A DNA stretch of 64,000 nt from JARIHD01 sp963815935 (GCA_963815935.1 CAWFIL010000008.1:246409-310408), one strand, 5' to 3'. Positions 24,623-33,561 are shown, counted from the first letter of the stretch. The notes: generated by a model from the sequence alone, not told the origin. Made by a program: numbers and translations.

Positions 24623-25435
24623 GTGAAACTTCTTAACGGAAAAGAACTCGCTGAGTTTATTAAAGAACGCCAAGCGCACCAGGTGCGCGCTTTGCGCCAG
24701 GCAATGCATGTTGCACCAAAGTTGGCGATTGTGGTGACTATTGAGCATCCGGTTATTAACGTGTACATGCGCATGAAGAAAGCCTACGGCGCGGACATTT
24801 TAATCGATGTTGATATGCATCGCGTTAAGCAAGATGATGTACCGGCAACGCTTAAACAGCTCAACGAAGACCCCACCGTTCACGGCATTATTATTCAGTT
24901 GCCCCTGGAACGCCCCGAAGAGACCGAAGAGCTTGTAAACCTCGTTGCTCCCGAAAAAGATGTTGATGCTTTGGGAAAGGATGCGGTGTTTGACCCTGCA
25001 ACCCCAATGGCTATTCTGTGGTTGTTGGCTGGCTACAACATCGACTTGCAGGGTAAGAAAATACTGTTGGTTGGCCGCGGCAAACTAGTAGGTGCACCAC
25101 TGGAACGAATGCTGCTGGCTTCTGGCTTTGATGTATCGGTCGCCGACCGTTCCACCAAGGACCTTAAGGCAGCAACTGCCGACGCCGACGTAATTATCAC
25201 CGCCACGGGCAGCCCAGCAATCTTATTCCCCGACATGATTAAGCGCGGTGCGGTTGTAGTTGACGCCGGTGTTGCTGGCGAAGAGGGCCACACCGTTGGC
25301 GACCTCGCCCCGGAAGTGTACGACCGTGACGACCTAACCCTGACGCCCACCAAGGGTGGCGTTGGTCCGCTCACCGTGTGTGCCTTATTCGATAACGTTA
25401 TTCGTGCCGCTCGTCGCTCTGTCCAAGAGGACTAA
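24623..25435 (+). CDS. folD: FolD: methylenetetrahydrofolate dehydrogenase/cyclohydrolase
   Basis: 270 aa. Interconverts 5,10-methylene-, methenyl- and 10-formyl-THF in one-carbon metabolism. Catalytic YMRMKKAYG (Tyr/Lys), GIIIQLPLE, GRGKLVGAPLERML (nucleotide-binding, replacing the usual GRSxxVGxP), and C-terminal KGGVGPLT are present. GTG start, with TACAAT (24611-24616) exactly 6 bases before it: leaderless. The 3' end overlaps the convergent murL gene by 38 bases. Confidence 0.95.
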   Translation: MKLLNGKELAEFIKERQAHQVRALRQAMHVAPKLAIVVTIEHPVINVYMRMKKAYGADILIDVDMHRVKQDDVPATLKQLNEDPTVHGIIIQLPLERPEETEELVNLVAPEKDVDALGKDAVFDPATPMAILWLLAGYNIDLQGKKILLVGRGKLVGAPLERMLLASGFDVSVADRSTKDLKAATADADVIITATGSPAILFPDMIKRGAVVVDAGVAGEEGHTVGDLAPEVYDRDDLTLTPTKGGVGPLTVCALFDNVIRAARRSVQED

Positions 25436-26723
25436 CTACTTTGGCAAATAGCTGGCGGACGTCTTCGGGCATTTCGTCGCTGCTTAGTTTGCGGTAGTCA
25501 TAGTCCTCGGGCAGCTCGAACTGGTACTTTTGCTGCAACTCGGGATGCAGTTGTTGGGCAATGCGCATGGCAGCCCGGGACTCTTTGACCTCGCCGACAC
25601 ATTCTAGTGGTTTGTCGCCCTCAATGCCCAAGAGCATGCGGTACATGGATTCTAGCGCTGGGTCGAGCAATAAGTTCTTGCCGCCCCATATAGCGTTGAG
25701 CTTATCGGCTGGGATGAATGGCGCCAAGACCATGTACACAAATGCACACTTGGGGCAGGTGCCACACCAGGACATGTGATCACTGCTATGTACGAAGGCC
25801 CGATTACAGGAGCTAAAGACGTCGTTGTACTTGTCGAACGCGATCTGGGAGAACAGTTCGGCGATGCGGACTTCGGTAAATGGGCGCAGGAATGAGTAGT
25901 AGCGGATGGTATCGCCAAATAGGTGCTGCAAATGTGCCTGGAAGTCGCGCTCAAACTCCTGCGATTTAGAGTACTGGTGGTTAATGTCGACCCCTCGGTA
26001 GTGTAGGGTCGGTTCGTTGGCGGACTGCTCGTTCGAGACAATGGCATCGCGTTTGCCGGCAAGTATCGCAACAACAACTCCAACGGCAGCAAAGATGGCC
26101 GAAATGGGGACATGGCCGTTGTAGGCGCCGAGGGCCTGGTTTTCTTTAAGCTCAATGAGCTGCTGATCCCATTCGCGTTCAACCCAGAAGTGCGGCAGAC
26201 CAACTCGCTCGGCCAGTGGCTCAAGTTGGGCTTGGTGGTCAAGACTCCAAGTTGCAAGATCGGACTCTTCTTTGCGTAGGAGCTCAATGGTTACTAGCGA
26301 GTCTTTACCACCGCCAAGGCCAATCAGTTTGCCGGCACCGCGGTGGAACAGGGGCGTAAGCGCTTGCTTGGTGGCAGGGAAGGCGATAGTAGTTTGGGGA
26401 TCGAGCTTATTGATATAAAAGAATTCACCAAGGCCTTTCTGGTAGGTTTTGCTCAGAAATTGGGCAGTTTCGGTATCGATTTCACCCTGACGGACAGTTA
26501 TTTGTGGTGGGACATAGGTTTTGTAGTACGACGTACCGGCCAAGAAAAATAGTGTTTGGATGGCGCGGTCAAGGAGTTGCTCGTCGTAGTCGGCATACTC
26601 AAACTTAAAGCGGTAGGTTTCGGTAAAACGAATGTCGTCGTCGAGCCCGTATTGTAGCCGTAGGGTGCGCCGGGCTTTGTCGAATTCGTAGGATTCAAAA
26701 ATGAACTGCTGATACTTGCTCAT
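25398..26723 (-). CDS. murL: MurL-type UDP-MurNAc-L-Ala-L-Glu epimerase
   Basis: 441 aa. The N-terminal FESYEFD...LRLQYGLDD and FLAGTSYYKTYVPPQI, an ATP-binding GLGGGKDSLV (about 134-143) and a C-terminal SWCGTCPKCAFVYMVLAPF match the MurL family as I recall it. MurL uses ATP to epimerise the L-Glu of UDP-MurNAc-L-Ala-L-Glu to D-Glu, an alternative to glutamate racemase in peptidoglycan synthesis. Full length. TACAAT on the complement near 26767-26772 gives a leader of roughly 40 bases with AGGTGG. Overlaps folD tail to tail by 38 bases. Confidence 0.75.
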   Translation of the reverse strand: MSKYQQFIFESYEFDKARRTLRLQYGLDDDIRFTETYRFKFEYADYDEQLLDRAIQTLFFLAGTSYYKTYVPPQITVRQGEIDTETAQFLSKTYQKGLGEFFYINKLDPQTTIAFPATKQALTPLFHRGAGKLIGLGGGKDSLVTIELLRKEESDLATWSLDHQAQLEPLAERVGLPHFWVEREWDQQLIELKENQALGAYNGHVPISAIFAAVGVVVAILAGKRDAIVSNEQSANEPTLHYRGVDINHQYSKSQEFERDFQAHLQHLFGDTIRYYSFLRPFTEVRIAELFSQIAFDKYNDVFSSCNRAFVHSSDHMSWCGTCPKCAFVYMVLAPFIPADKLNAIWGGKNLLLDPALESMYRMLLGIEGDKPLECVGEVKESRAAMRIAQQLHPELQQKYQFELPEDYDYRKLSSDEMPEDVRQLFAKVVSPLGQSDERHE

Positions 26724-26784
26724 AATGCGTTAACCACCTGTTTTAATTGGTGCCTTCTGACTTTATTGTATCAGGGGTTGCTGG

Positions 26785-27156
26785 CTATTCGGCCATCTTT
26801 ACTTTAACGAGTTCGGCAACTTGGCGGGGTGTCATGTCTGCTTTCAGGATGATGGCCGTTACACCGAGCTTTTTAACTTCTGGCGGGATTTCTTGTTCGC
26901 CTCGATTGGTTAGAATGATAACCCTGGTATCTTTACCCCAGTCGGTGGCGCGAAGTTTGGCAAGCATCTCCTCGCCAGTCATGACGGGCATCATGAGGTC
27001 TAGGAGCACAATGTTAGGGCGCATCTTATCGATGAGTTTGAGCCCAAGCTGCCCATTGTCCGCAGTCTCGACGGTATAGCCCTCAGCCTCAAACTTGATA
27101 CGATACATCTGTGAGATAGCTTGGTCGTCTTCGATGATTGCGATTTTAATGCTCAT
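26785..27156 (-). CDS. Single-domain response regulator (CheY-like)
   Basis: 123 aa, receiver only: acidic pair EDD at 8-10, phospho-acceptor D53 in IVLLDLMMP, Thr in VIILTN, and Lys in IILKAD (K105). No output domain, so it acts by protein contact or as a phosphate sink. TATAGT on the complement with GAGAGGG leader. Close paralogue of the next gene; both lie divergent from the GNAT/E1/histidine kinase genes, the likely source of phosphate, which is inference. Confidence 0.92.
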   Translation of the reverse strand: MSIKIAIIEDDQAISQMYRIKFEAEGYTVETADNGQLGLKLIDKMRPNIVLLDLMMPVMTGEEMLAKLRATDWGKDTRVIILTNRGEQEIPPEVKKLGVTAIILKADMTPRQVAELVKVKMAE

Positions 27157-27209
27157 AATCCCTCTCTTTATCTACTATAGTGTAGCACTTTTGGTAAAAC
27201 ATAATGACA

Positions 27210-27596
27210 CTAATTTGCACGTATGCCAAGCACCTCGTAAACAATGTTCACGACCTGTGCTGGTGTATGATGGGCCTTGACGATATAGCGGTCGACGTGT
27301 AAAAAACGAAGCGCCTGGGGCGCCTCGTCTTTACTAATGTTGGTCAGGATGATGACACGAGCGTTGCTACCCCATTCTTCTGCTCGCATCTCGGCGAGCA
27401 TCTCGGAGCCGTTCATTATTGGCATCATTAGGTCTAACAGTACTATCTCAGGACGAAAGTGCTTGATGATTTCGAGGCCATCTTGGCCGTTGGACGCGAC
27501 TGCAACTTCAAACCCTTCTCGCTCAAGTTTGAGCTTGTATAGGTATTGGATGTCGTGATCATCTTCGACGACGACAGCCCGGGGTTTATTGGACAT
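27210..27596 (-). CDS. Single-domain response regulator (CheY-like), paralogue
   Basis: 128 aa receiver domain: EDDHD at 10-14, IVLLDLMMPIMNG with D55, VIILTN, and a conserved Lys in YIVKAHH. Shares phrases such as MRAEEWG...RVIILTN with the downstream gene, so they arose by duplication. No DNA-binding output. Separated from the paralogue by 53 bases. Faces the CRP-like site and promoter of the divergent GNAT/E1 operon. Confidence 0.92.
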   Translation of the reverse strand: MSNKPRAVVVEDDHDIQYLYKLKLEREGFEVAVASNGQDGLEIIKHFRPEIVLLDLMMPIMNGSEMLAEMRAEEWGSNARVIILTNISKDEAPQALRFLHVDRYIVKAHHTPAQVVNIVYEVLGIRAN

Positions 27597-27694
27597 GTAC
27601 CCTCGTCATTATTTGTTTTACTAGCGATCCTTATCTAGTAGTAACACATATTGGTTATATGCTGCAAGGAGGTTGCAGCATTCCAGAGGTAGCC

Positions 27695-27710
27695 TGTGAT
27701 TTCCATCACA
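27695..27710. promoter_or_regulatory. Perfect CRP/FNR-type site
   Basis: TGTGA-N6-TCACA, identical to the CRP consensus, 6 bases upstream of the -35 at 27717. The CRP-like protein at 53386 carries the matching R-E-T-V-x-R recognition helix. Confidence 0.65.
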
Positions 27711-27716
27711 AATATA

Positions 27717-27826
27717 TTGACTTTTTCGCCTTTTAGTTTTATTGTATGAATACATCTCGAAAGAGATCGCAAGTTACGAGACTAAACGACACCTAGCGGC
27801 CACAAGCCGCTAGGTGTCGTTTTTTT
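27717..27826 (+). promoter_or_regulatory. Promoter, short leader RNA and strong terminator before the GNAT gene
   Basis: TTGACT (27717-27722), 17 bases, TATTGT (27740-27745). The transcript from about 27752 would contain ATCTC-GAAA-GAGAT, then a 14-15 bp stem (27785-27800 with 27806-27819) followed by eight T: a complete intrinsic terminator 40 bases before the GNAT start. Either an attenuator or a ~75-base small RNA. Confidence 0.7.
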
Positions 27827-27867
27827 GTTTACTTAGCCCAATTTAATCGGGCAAGGTGGAAAGAATT

Positions 27868-28668
27868 ATGACAACTATACAGGGCGAATCAGTTCCCGAC
27901 ATCCTCACTGCAGACCAGTTATCCGTACCGGTCGATAGTGAGGTTTTTAGTAATCACCCAGACGCACCATTCTATGTGGGTGTTGTCGCAATGACAGGCT
28001 TAGAGTTTCAGCCAGAGCTTTACGAGGCTGCCGGTAGGCTACGGGCTAACGTATATATTGACGAAAAGCACTTCTTGCCAGAAACCGCTAGAGACAGGGA
28101 TGGCATCGAGCGTGATGCTGACGATGGCCGTTCAGTCCACTTTGTTGTGGTCGAAAACCGCGGGCCAGAAGAGAAGCCTCGTGTCGTAGGTACTTCACGC
28201 CTAATCTTGAAGCGTACCATAGAGGATGATTTGCCGGTGGAGCATTACTTCCCCGAAGCTTTTGGGGACGAGGGCGCACCTGTTCGAAGTGCCGAGGTGT
28301 CCCGCTTTATTGCGCGTCACCCGGATCGTATGACACAGGGCAAAGTGTCCCTAGGCCTGGTTCGTGCCATGGCTTCCTGGATGTCCAATCATGTGCACCG
28401 TCCGGCATATGCCGTGGTAGAAGCTGGCCTGGCCCGTATGTTCGATAACATCGACCTACCGTACGAATCGATTAGCCAGTTTGCCAATCTGCCCGAATAC
28501 AACAACACCCGCAACGAAGCGATCATGCTCGAACCGCAGCGTGTGTTGCAAGAGGTACGTGCCGAGAAGCACGTAGCCTCACCGATTATGGCCGCCTTCT
28601 TTGGACACACATACGAGCACAAGGGTGTTGGTTACTTCGATGGCACAATGACTAAGGCAATTAAGTAA
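27868..28668 (+). CDS. LuxI/N-acyl amino acid synthase-like GNAT acyltransferase
   Basis: 266 aa from ATG 27868 (AGGTGG upstream; GTG 27856 rejected). The autoinducer-synthase pattern is visible: RLRANVYI (R59), a D/E-rich RDRDGIERDADDG, VVGTSRLI (R111) and EVSRF (E143, S145, R146), matching the Arg-Asp-Arg-Glu-Arg set of LuxI and FeeM relatives. The C-terminal VEAGLARMFDNI is the GNAT acyl-pocket side. Such enzymes link an acyl chain to an amino-acid-like amine. It is followed 12 bases later by an E1-like enzyme; upstream are a CRP-type site and an attenuator-like terminator. Confidence 0.7.
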   Translation: MTTIQGESVPDILTADQLSVPVDSEVFSNHPDAPFYVGVVAMTGLEFQPELYEAAGRLRANVYIDEKHFLPETARDRDGIERDADDGRSVHFVVVENRGPEEKPRVVGTSRLILKRTIEDDLPVEHYFPEAFGDEGAPVRSAEVSRFIARHPDRMTQGKVSLGLVRAMASWMSNHVHRPAYAVVEAGLARMFDNIDLPYESISQFANLPEYNNTRNEAIMLEPQRVLQEVRAEKHVASPIMAAFFGHTYEHKGVGYFDGTMTKAIK

Positions 28669-28680
28669 AGGCTTACGGCT

Positions 28681-29583
28681 ATGGAAGATATGATCGAACC
28701 TCAGTATGAGCGTAACCTCGGCTTCTTTACGGAAGACGAACAGCAGATGCTTGGCGAAGCAACTGTGTCGGTTGCTGGCGCAGGCGGCGATGGTGGTATG
28801 TTGGCCGTCCAGCTGGCTCGATTGGGTGTTGGCGCTCTGGGTGGCGAAATTCGCCTTGCCGATCCCGATACCTTTGAACTCGAGAACATCAACCGCCAGG
28901 CATGCTGCACGACCGAAACGGTGGGCCTCAATAAGGCGGTTGCCGTCGCAGACTATATCCGCAAGATCAACCCGGCTATTCGGGTGGTAACATACACCGA
29001 AGGTGTGCAGCCAGAAAATGTCGAGGAGTTTGTAGCTGGCAGTAGCCTGCTAATTGACGAGTCGGAGTTTAGTATCCACGGTATTGGTGTGGCACTGGCC
29101 CGTGCCGCTCGCAAAGAGGACATCCCTAACATGCACGTTATAAACGTTGGTTTTGGGGCTCAGGTTACGAGCTACAAACCAGACAGCCGCCATACGTTGG
29201 AGCGTCGACTGGGCCTTGCGGACGATATGCCCATCGAGGAGGTCAGCAAAAAGGAAGTAGACGTCAGCCGCTGGTTGGCTGGTTTGCCGAAATATGGAGA
29301 CCTTGCTGTCTTTGAAAAGGTCGTTGCGGGTGAGAAGTCTGCGCCATCGGTGGCGCCAGGAGTGGCAATGGCTGCTAGTATTGGTGCAACACAAGCTGTT
29401 TTGCATCTGCTGCATGGTCAAAACCACCGCCCAAAGCCAGTTTATGCGCCACACACCCTGACGATGGATGCCATGACGGGTGAGTCGCGCACCGTGCGCC
29501 GCCCATTCTTGCGTACGCTGTGGTCGGGTCTGGTAATGACTGCCCGTAGTAAGCTTGGCCTAAATCCCTGCGCCAGCTATTAG
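28681..29583 (+). CDS. E1/ThiF-like adenylyltransferase
   Basis: 300 aa. Rossmann ATP site VSVAGAGGDGG (G33-G39), acidic LADPD (61-63), N-x-N-R-Q (69-73) and K85 in GLNKAVAV are the adenylation residues of the E1/MoeB/ThiF superfamily. No zinc-binding CxxC pair and no ubiquitin-like partner encoded nearby, so it probably adenylates a small carboxylate or a peptide C-terminus. Operonic with the LuxI-like GNAT, suggesting both modify one metabolite or peptide. Start ATG 28681 or 28690; ribosome site is weak. Confidence 0.85.
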   Translation: MEDMIEPQYERNLGFFTEDEQQMLGEATVSVAGAGGDGGMLAVQLARLGVGALGGEIRLADPDTFELENINRQACCTTETVGLNKAVAVADYIRKINPAIRVVTYTEGVQPENVEEFVAGSSLLIDESEFSIHGIGVALARAARKEDIPNMHVINVGFGAQVTSYKPDSRHTLERRLGLADDMPIEEVSKKEVDVSRWLAGLPKYGDLAVFEKVVAGEKSAPSVAPGVAMAASIGATQAVLHLLHGQNHRPKPVYAPHTLTMDAMTGESRTVRRPFLRTLWSGLVMTARSKLGLNPCASY

Positions 29584-29623
29584 CTGCTGGTAATAAGCAC
29601 TAGCTTTTCGCTATACTGATGGT

Positions 29624-31801
29624 ATGCCTGATCTGCTCCTAGTAGCCGATGCTTTGCTGGCAGCTGCATTGCTAGTGCTCGGAAGCCTGGTTTTGCTCAA
29701 AAACAGCAAGCTATTTCTTAACCGTATATTCTTTTTGTTCGTGACCTCAATTGCGGGCTGGATTCTTAGCAATTACTTTAGCAACGACCAGTCATTAACG
29801 CGTGGCTACGCACTATTAGCCAATCACCTGACGCTCTTCTTGCCGGCGCTTACGATGATCCTGATGCTAGTTTTTGTGGGCGGCCTAACCGAAGACCGTT
29901 TTTACAAGAAGTACGGACGGCTGTATGTCGGGGTGTTGGGGGCTGCCTCGTTCTTGTCTCTGACTCCGTTGGTAATAGCCGGCGTTCACAAGCAAGGCGA
30001 AGTCTGGGCGATTGCTTTTGGGCCACTCTCGCCGCTGTATTTTGTGAATATCATTCTGCCAGTACTTACCGTTATCGGCATCCTAGTGGTCTCCATCGGG
30101 CATAGCAAGGGCATAGAACGCCTTCGCTATAGTACGATTTTTTGGAGCGTGATCTCGGCAGTACTAATCAATATGGTTACAAATGCCGCCGTGCCACTCC
30201 TGAATGGGTCGTTCGCACTGACCAACTTGGGACCAATTAGCGTTATTTTGGTGGTGGGCGGCCTTTTTTATAGTATTATCCGTCACCAGCTCTTTGATGT
30301 ACGTGCTGTAGTAGCACGATCACTTGCGTACCTGCTGTCGATTTTGGCACTTGGATTATTGTACGGCACGATCACCTTTGTTGTTATTGGACGAATCTTT
30401 TTCCGCGATACATCGTTAAGCCTGCAGCAGCAGGTGTTGTTTGCCAGCACCGCAGCGGCGATAACATTGGCTTTCCAACCATTGAAGCGCTTTTTCGACT
30501 TATTCACGAGACGAGTGTTCTATAAGGATGGCTACGACTCGTCGCTGTTCTTGAACGAGCTTAACAAGCTGTTGGTAGCCTCGCTTGGCCTGGATAACCT
30601 GCTCAATAACTCCTCGAAAGCACTCGCTGATTGCCTCAAGCTGAATACCTGTTTCTTTATTATTACTGATCATTCTGACCAGCGGATCCACATTACTGGC
30701 CAGCACAAGATCGATCTAAGCCCCTACGATGTCCGCCAGCTAGCCAAAGAGCTAAGCAGTCAGCAGCAAACACTAATAGTGACCGATTTCGTTGAGCACC
30801 AAAGCCTGAAACGTATGCTTAACGGCAAAGAAATCGGCCTAGTGAGCGTATTGCACTCCAGTAATGACCACGAGGCAATTCTTGGCTATCTTATAATGGG
30901 CCTCAAGAAAAACGGCAATCCGTATACACTACAAGACACCAAACTGATCGAAATTGTTACCAGTGAGCTTGTCATTGCCATCCAGAACAACTTGCGCTTT
31001 GAAGAGATCCAAAACTTCAATACAACCCTGGAACTTAAGGTAAACGAAGCTACCCGGCGTTTGCGCCAAACCAACGCCAAACTGCGCATGCTCGACGAAA
31101 CAAAGGATGATTTTATTAGCATGGCATCACACCAGCTGCGTACACCGCTAACCTCTGTTAAGGGCTATGTGAGCATGGTGTTGGACGGCGACGCGGGCAA
31201 AATCAGCCCCTTGCAGCGCAAACTGCTTAATCAGTCGTTTGTAAGCTCGCAGCGTATGGTGTACCTGATATCCGACCTGCTCAACCTATCGCGGTTGCGT
31301 ACGGGTAAATTTGTTATCGAGCCAACGCCCTGTAATCTTGCTGAGGTAATTAAGGGTGAAATCGAACAACTAACAGAGACATCCAAGGGTCGTGAGCTGT
31401 CGCTGTCGTACCAAAAGCCGGAGCACTTTCCGACGTATATGTTTGACGAAACCAAGCTGCGCCAAGTGATTATGAATTTTGTAGATAACGCCATATATTA
31501 CACGCCCGCTGGCGGACACATATCTGTTAACTTGGTCGAGAAGCCCTCGACTATCGAATTTACAGTGGTCGACGACGGTATTGGCGTCCCGAGACAAGAA
31601 CAACATCATCTGTTTTCTAAGTTTTTCCGGGCTAATAATGCTAAGCGTGCCCGGCCGGATGGCACTGGCTTGGGTTTGTTTATGGCTAAGAAGGTGGTTA
31701 TCGCTCAGGGTGGGGCTATCATCTTTAAGAGCCAAGAGGGCAAGGGGAGCACGTTTGGCTTCAGCTTTGCCAAGGACAAGCTTGAACAGGTGCAAAAATA
31801 A
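29624..31801 (+). CDS. 7TM-type sensor histidine kinase with GAF-like domain
   Basis: 725 aa. About eight TM segments in residues 1-285 (histidine-kinase N-terminal 7TM type), a GAF-like domain (about 300-455: LFLNELNKLL...ETSELVIAIQNN), coiled coil, HisKA ASHQLRTPLT (about 501), N box FVDNAIYY, G1 VDDGIGVP, G2 GTGLGLF. Multi-TM sensors like this detect membrane-partitioning or peptide signals (ComP, AgrC class). TATACT (29612-29617) is exactly 6 bases before ATG: leaderless, separate from the GNAT/E1 operon ending 40 bases earlier. The two CheY-like proteins nearby are candidate partners. Confidence 0.88.
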   Translation: MPDLLLVADALLAAALLVLGSLVLLKNSKLFLNRIFFLFVTSIAGWILSNYFSNDQSLTRGYALLANHLTLFLPALTMILMLVFVGGLTEDRFYKKYGRLYVGVLGAASFLSLTPLVIAGVHKQGEVWAIAFGPLSPLYFVNIILPVLTVIGILVVSIGHSKGIERLRYSTIFWSVISAVLINMVTNAAVPLLNGSFALTNLGPISVILVVGGLFYSIIRHQLFDVRAVVARSLAYLLSILALGLLYGTITFVVIGRIFFRDTSLSLQQQVLFASTAAAITLAFQPLKRFFDLFTRRVFYKDGYDSSLFLNELNKLLVASLGLDNLLNNSSKALADCLKLNTCFFIITDHSDQRIHITGQHKIDLSPYDVRQLAKELSSQQQTLIVTDFVEHQSLKRMLNGKEIGLVSVLHSSNDHEAILGYLIMGLKKNGNPYTLQDTKLIEIVTSELVIAIQNNLRFEEIQNFNTTLELKVNEATRRLRQTNAKLRMLDETKDDFISMASHQLRTPLTSVKGYVSMVLDGDAGKISPLQRKLLNQSFVSSQRMVYLISDLLNLSRLRTGKFVIEPTPCNLAEVIKGEIEQLTETSKGRELSLSYQKPEHFPTYMFDETKLRQVIMNFVDNAIYYTPAGGHISVNLVEKPSTIEFTVVDDGIGVPRQEQHHLFSKFFRANNAKRARPDGTGLGLFMAKKVVIAQGGAIIFKSQEGKGSTFGFSFAKDKLEQVQK

Positions 31802-31907
31802 GTATTTCCGACACTTTTCCACAGTTTTTGTAACTATTGGAACACTTTCTTGACAAGTATGTGATACCCTAACAGGGATAGGGTGACACAACATTAGCGT
31901 AAGAATA

Positions 31908-31936
31908 TTGACAAAAGTCATTTCTTATGATAATAT
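31908..31936 (+). promoter_or_regulatory. Strong sigma-70-type promoter of the surface protein gene
   Basis: TTGACA (31908-31913), 17-base spacer, TAATAT (31931-31936). One of the best -35/-10 pairs of the window. Confidence 0.8.
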
Positions 31937-31965
31937 TACACATGACCTATAAGGAGGTGCAGGAG

Positions 31966-33462
31966 ATGTTTATTAAGAATATCCTTAGGCGTATGAACGA
32001 GGCTAGCCCCAAACAGCTAGTAGTAGCAAGCGTCTTTGCGGTTGCCCTGGCTAGTGCAGTTAGCCTTGGTTTGGCTACGCGCCAACAGACCCATGCCGCA
32101 ACAATTCGTGAATGTAGTTCAAACTCAATTGACTACAAAGATATAAATGGTGGGTGTGGTGCTGCAGACGCCGCCGAATACATTCGGGACGTACGCACCA
32201 ATAGCCCAGCTGATTTGCAGGTTTTGGCTGCAAACTTCCAGCCTAACTTTAACCTGCAACCATCACAGTATGACGACTTTGCCGCACACGCCGTGCAGGG
32301 TACTGCATACAAGGATGGCCATGTTGTTGTAAACGGCCAGACCGTTTTGACTGACGGTTGGAGTATTGGTCGTGGCAAGAAGAGCTACTCGTGGAACCTG
32401 AGTGTTCCTCACGATAACACTACGTATTATGCTAGCCACTCGCAGGACGTATTTGCTGTTAATAGCATCCCTGTAATGGTGTACTTTGCCAACGATGGTA
32501 CTGTGCAGTTCATTGCCATGAACCCTTGCGGCAACCTGATGGGTGGTACGAAGGTGGTTCCTCATGCAACTTGTAAGGCCCTAAACGGCGCCCAGGACAA
32601 GAGCAACCCTAACCACTGGACCTTTACCACTAGTGCCGACTTTTCGGGCAATGCCAGCCTCAGCCGTGTCGTCTATACCTTTAGCGATACTGGCGAGTCT
32701 GTTACCAAGAACAGCCTTACCGAGGGTGTTGACCACACCTTTAAGAAGTCGGGTACCGTAACTGTTAAGGTTTACGCTAGCGTACCTGGTGGCCACGAAA
32801 TTGAAGCCGCTGTAGTTAACTGTTCCAAGCAGGTCACCTACACGCCCCCAATGGCTACTTGTGTAAACTTGGTCGCAACCGCTTTGGATGACCAAAAGCG
32901 CAAATTCCGCTTTACTGTTAATGCCAAGACTGACCAGTACAGCAAGCTTGTAAGTGCCGACTTTACCCTCGACGCTACCCAGAAGACTCCTGGTGTAACC
33001 ACCAAGGATGACAACGGCAACATCTACAATGACTACAGCTTTACCGACGCTATCAAGCACACGGTAGTTGCAACGGTTAACTTTACCACCCTAGAAGGTG
33101 CCAAGAGCGTAGACTGCCAAGCATCTGTAACCCCAGCTGAGCTGCCTAAGTGTACGGTTCCTGGTAAGGAAAACCTGCCCCCAGACTCACCTGAATGTGC
33201 CTACTGTGAAGTACCTGGCCACGAAACCTTGCCAAAGGATTCCCCAGAATGTGCCTACTGTACGGTTCCTGGCCACGAGACCCTTCCAAAGGACTCTCCC
33301 GACTGCAAGCCGGAGACACCTCCTACAACTCCTCCGACCTCTACGCCACCCGCCCAATTGCCAAACACGGGCCCAGGCAGCGTCATCGGTTTGTTCACCG
33401 GTACGTCAGCCATTGGTGCGGTAGCCCACCGCGCGTTCGCAAGCCGTCGCCGTAAGAGCTAA
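31966..33462 (+). CDS. Sortase-type (LPNTG) surface protein with Cys-rich repeats
   Basis: 498 aa from ATG 31966, preceded by the perfect ribosome site AAGGAGGTG; the ATG at 31927 is upstream of the likely transcript. Signal peptide (about residues 15-45), a globular region 50-230, two PKD/beta-sandwich-like units with a cysteine each (about 230-395), then three repeats of C-x-VPG-x-E-LP-x-DSP-x-C (395-440), a Thr/Pro spacer, LPNTG, a hydrophobic stretch and SRRRKS tail. A wall-anchored, probably abundant exported protein; strong promoter and terminator agree. Confidence 0.85.
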   Translation: MFIKNILRRMNEASPKQLVVASVFAVALASAVSLGLATRQQTHAATIRECSSNSIDYKDINGGCGAADAAEYIRDVRTNSPADLQVLAANFQPNFNLQPSQYDDFAAHAVQGTAYKDGHVVVNGQTVLTDGWSIGRGKKSYSWNLSVPHDNTTYYASHSQDVFAVNSIPVMVYFANDGTVQFIAMNPCGNLMGGTKVVPHATCKALNGAQDKSNPNHWTFTTSADFSGNASLSRVVYTFSDTGESVTKNSLTEGVDHTFKKSGTVTVKVYASVPGGHEIEAAVVNCSKQVTYTPPMATCVNLVATALDDQKRKFRFTVNAKTDQYSKLVSADFTLDATQKTPGVTTKDDNGNIYNDYSFTDAIKHTVVATVNFTTLEGAKSVDCQASVTPAELPKCTVPGKENLPPDSPECAYCEVPGHETLPKDSPECAYCTVPGHETLPKDSPDCKPETPPTTPPTSTPPAQLPNTGPGSVIGLFTGTSAIGAVAHRAFASRRRKS

Positions 33463-33561
33463 GCCCACAAACCTGTGGATAAGCGGTAGCCAATGTAGTA
33501 CAAATGTGCTACAGTTACCAGTAACGAGCATTGACTGACCGCTCAAGAACAACTCCCCTCG

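Noticed and set aside
33130..33320. Regularly repeated segment that might be taken for a short CRISPR or tandem DNA array
   Set aside because: The repeats are in frame and encode three C-x-VPG-x-E-LP-x-DSP units of the surface protein; no spacers are present.
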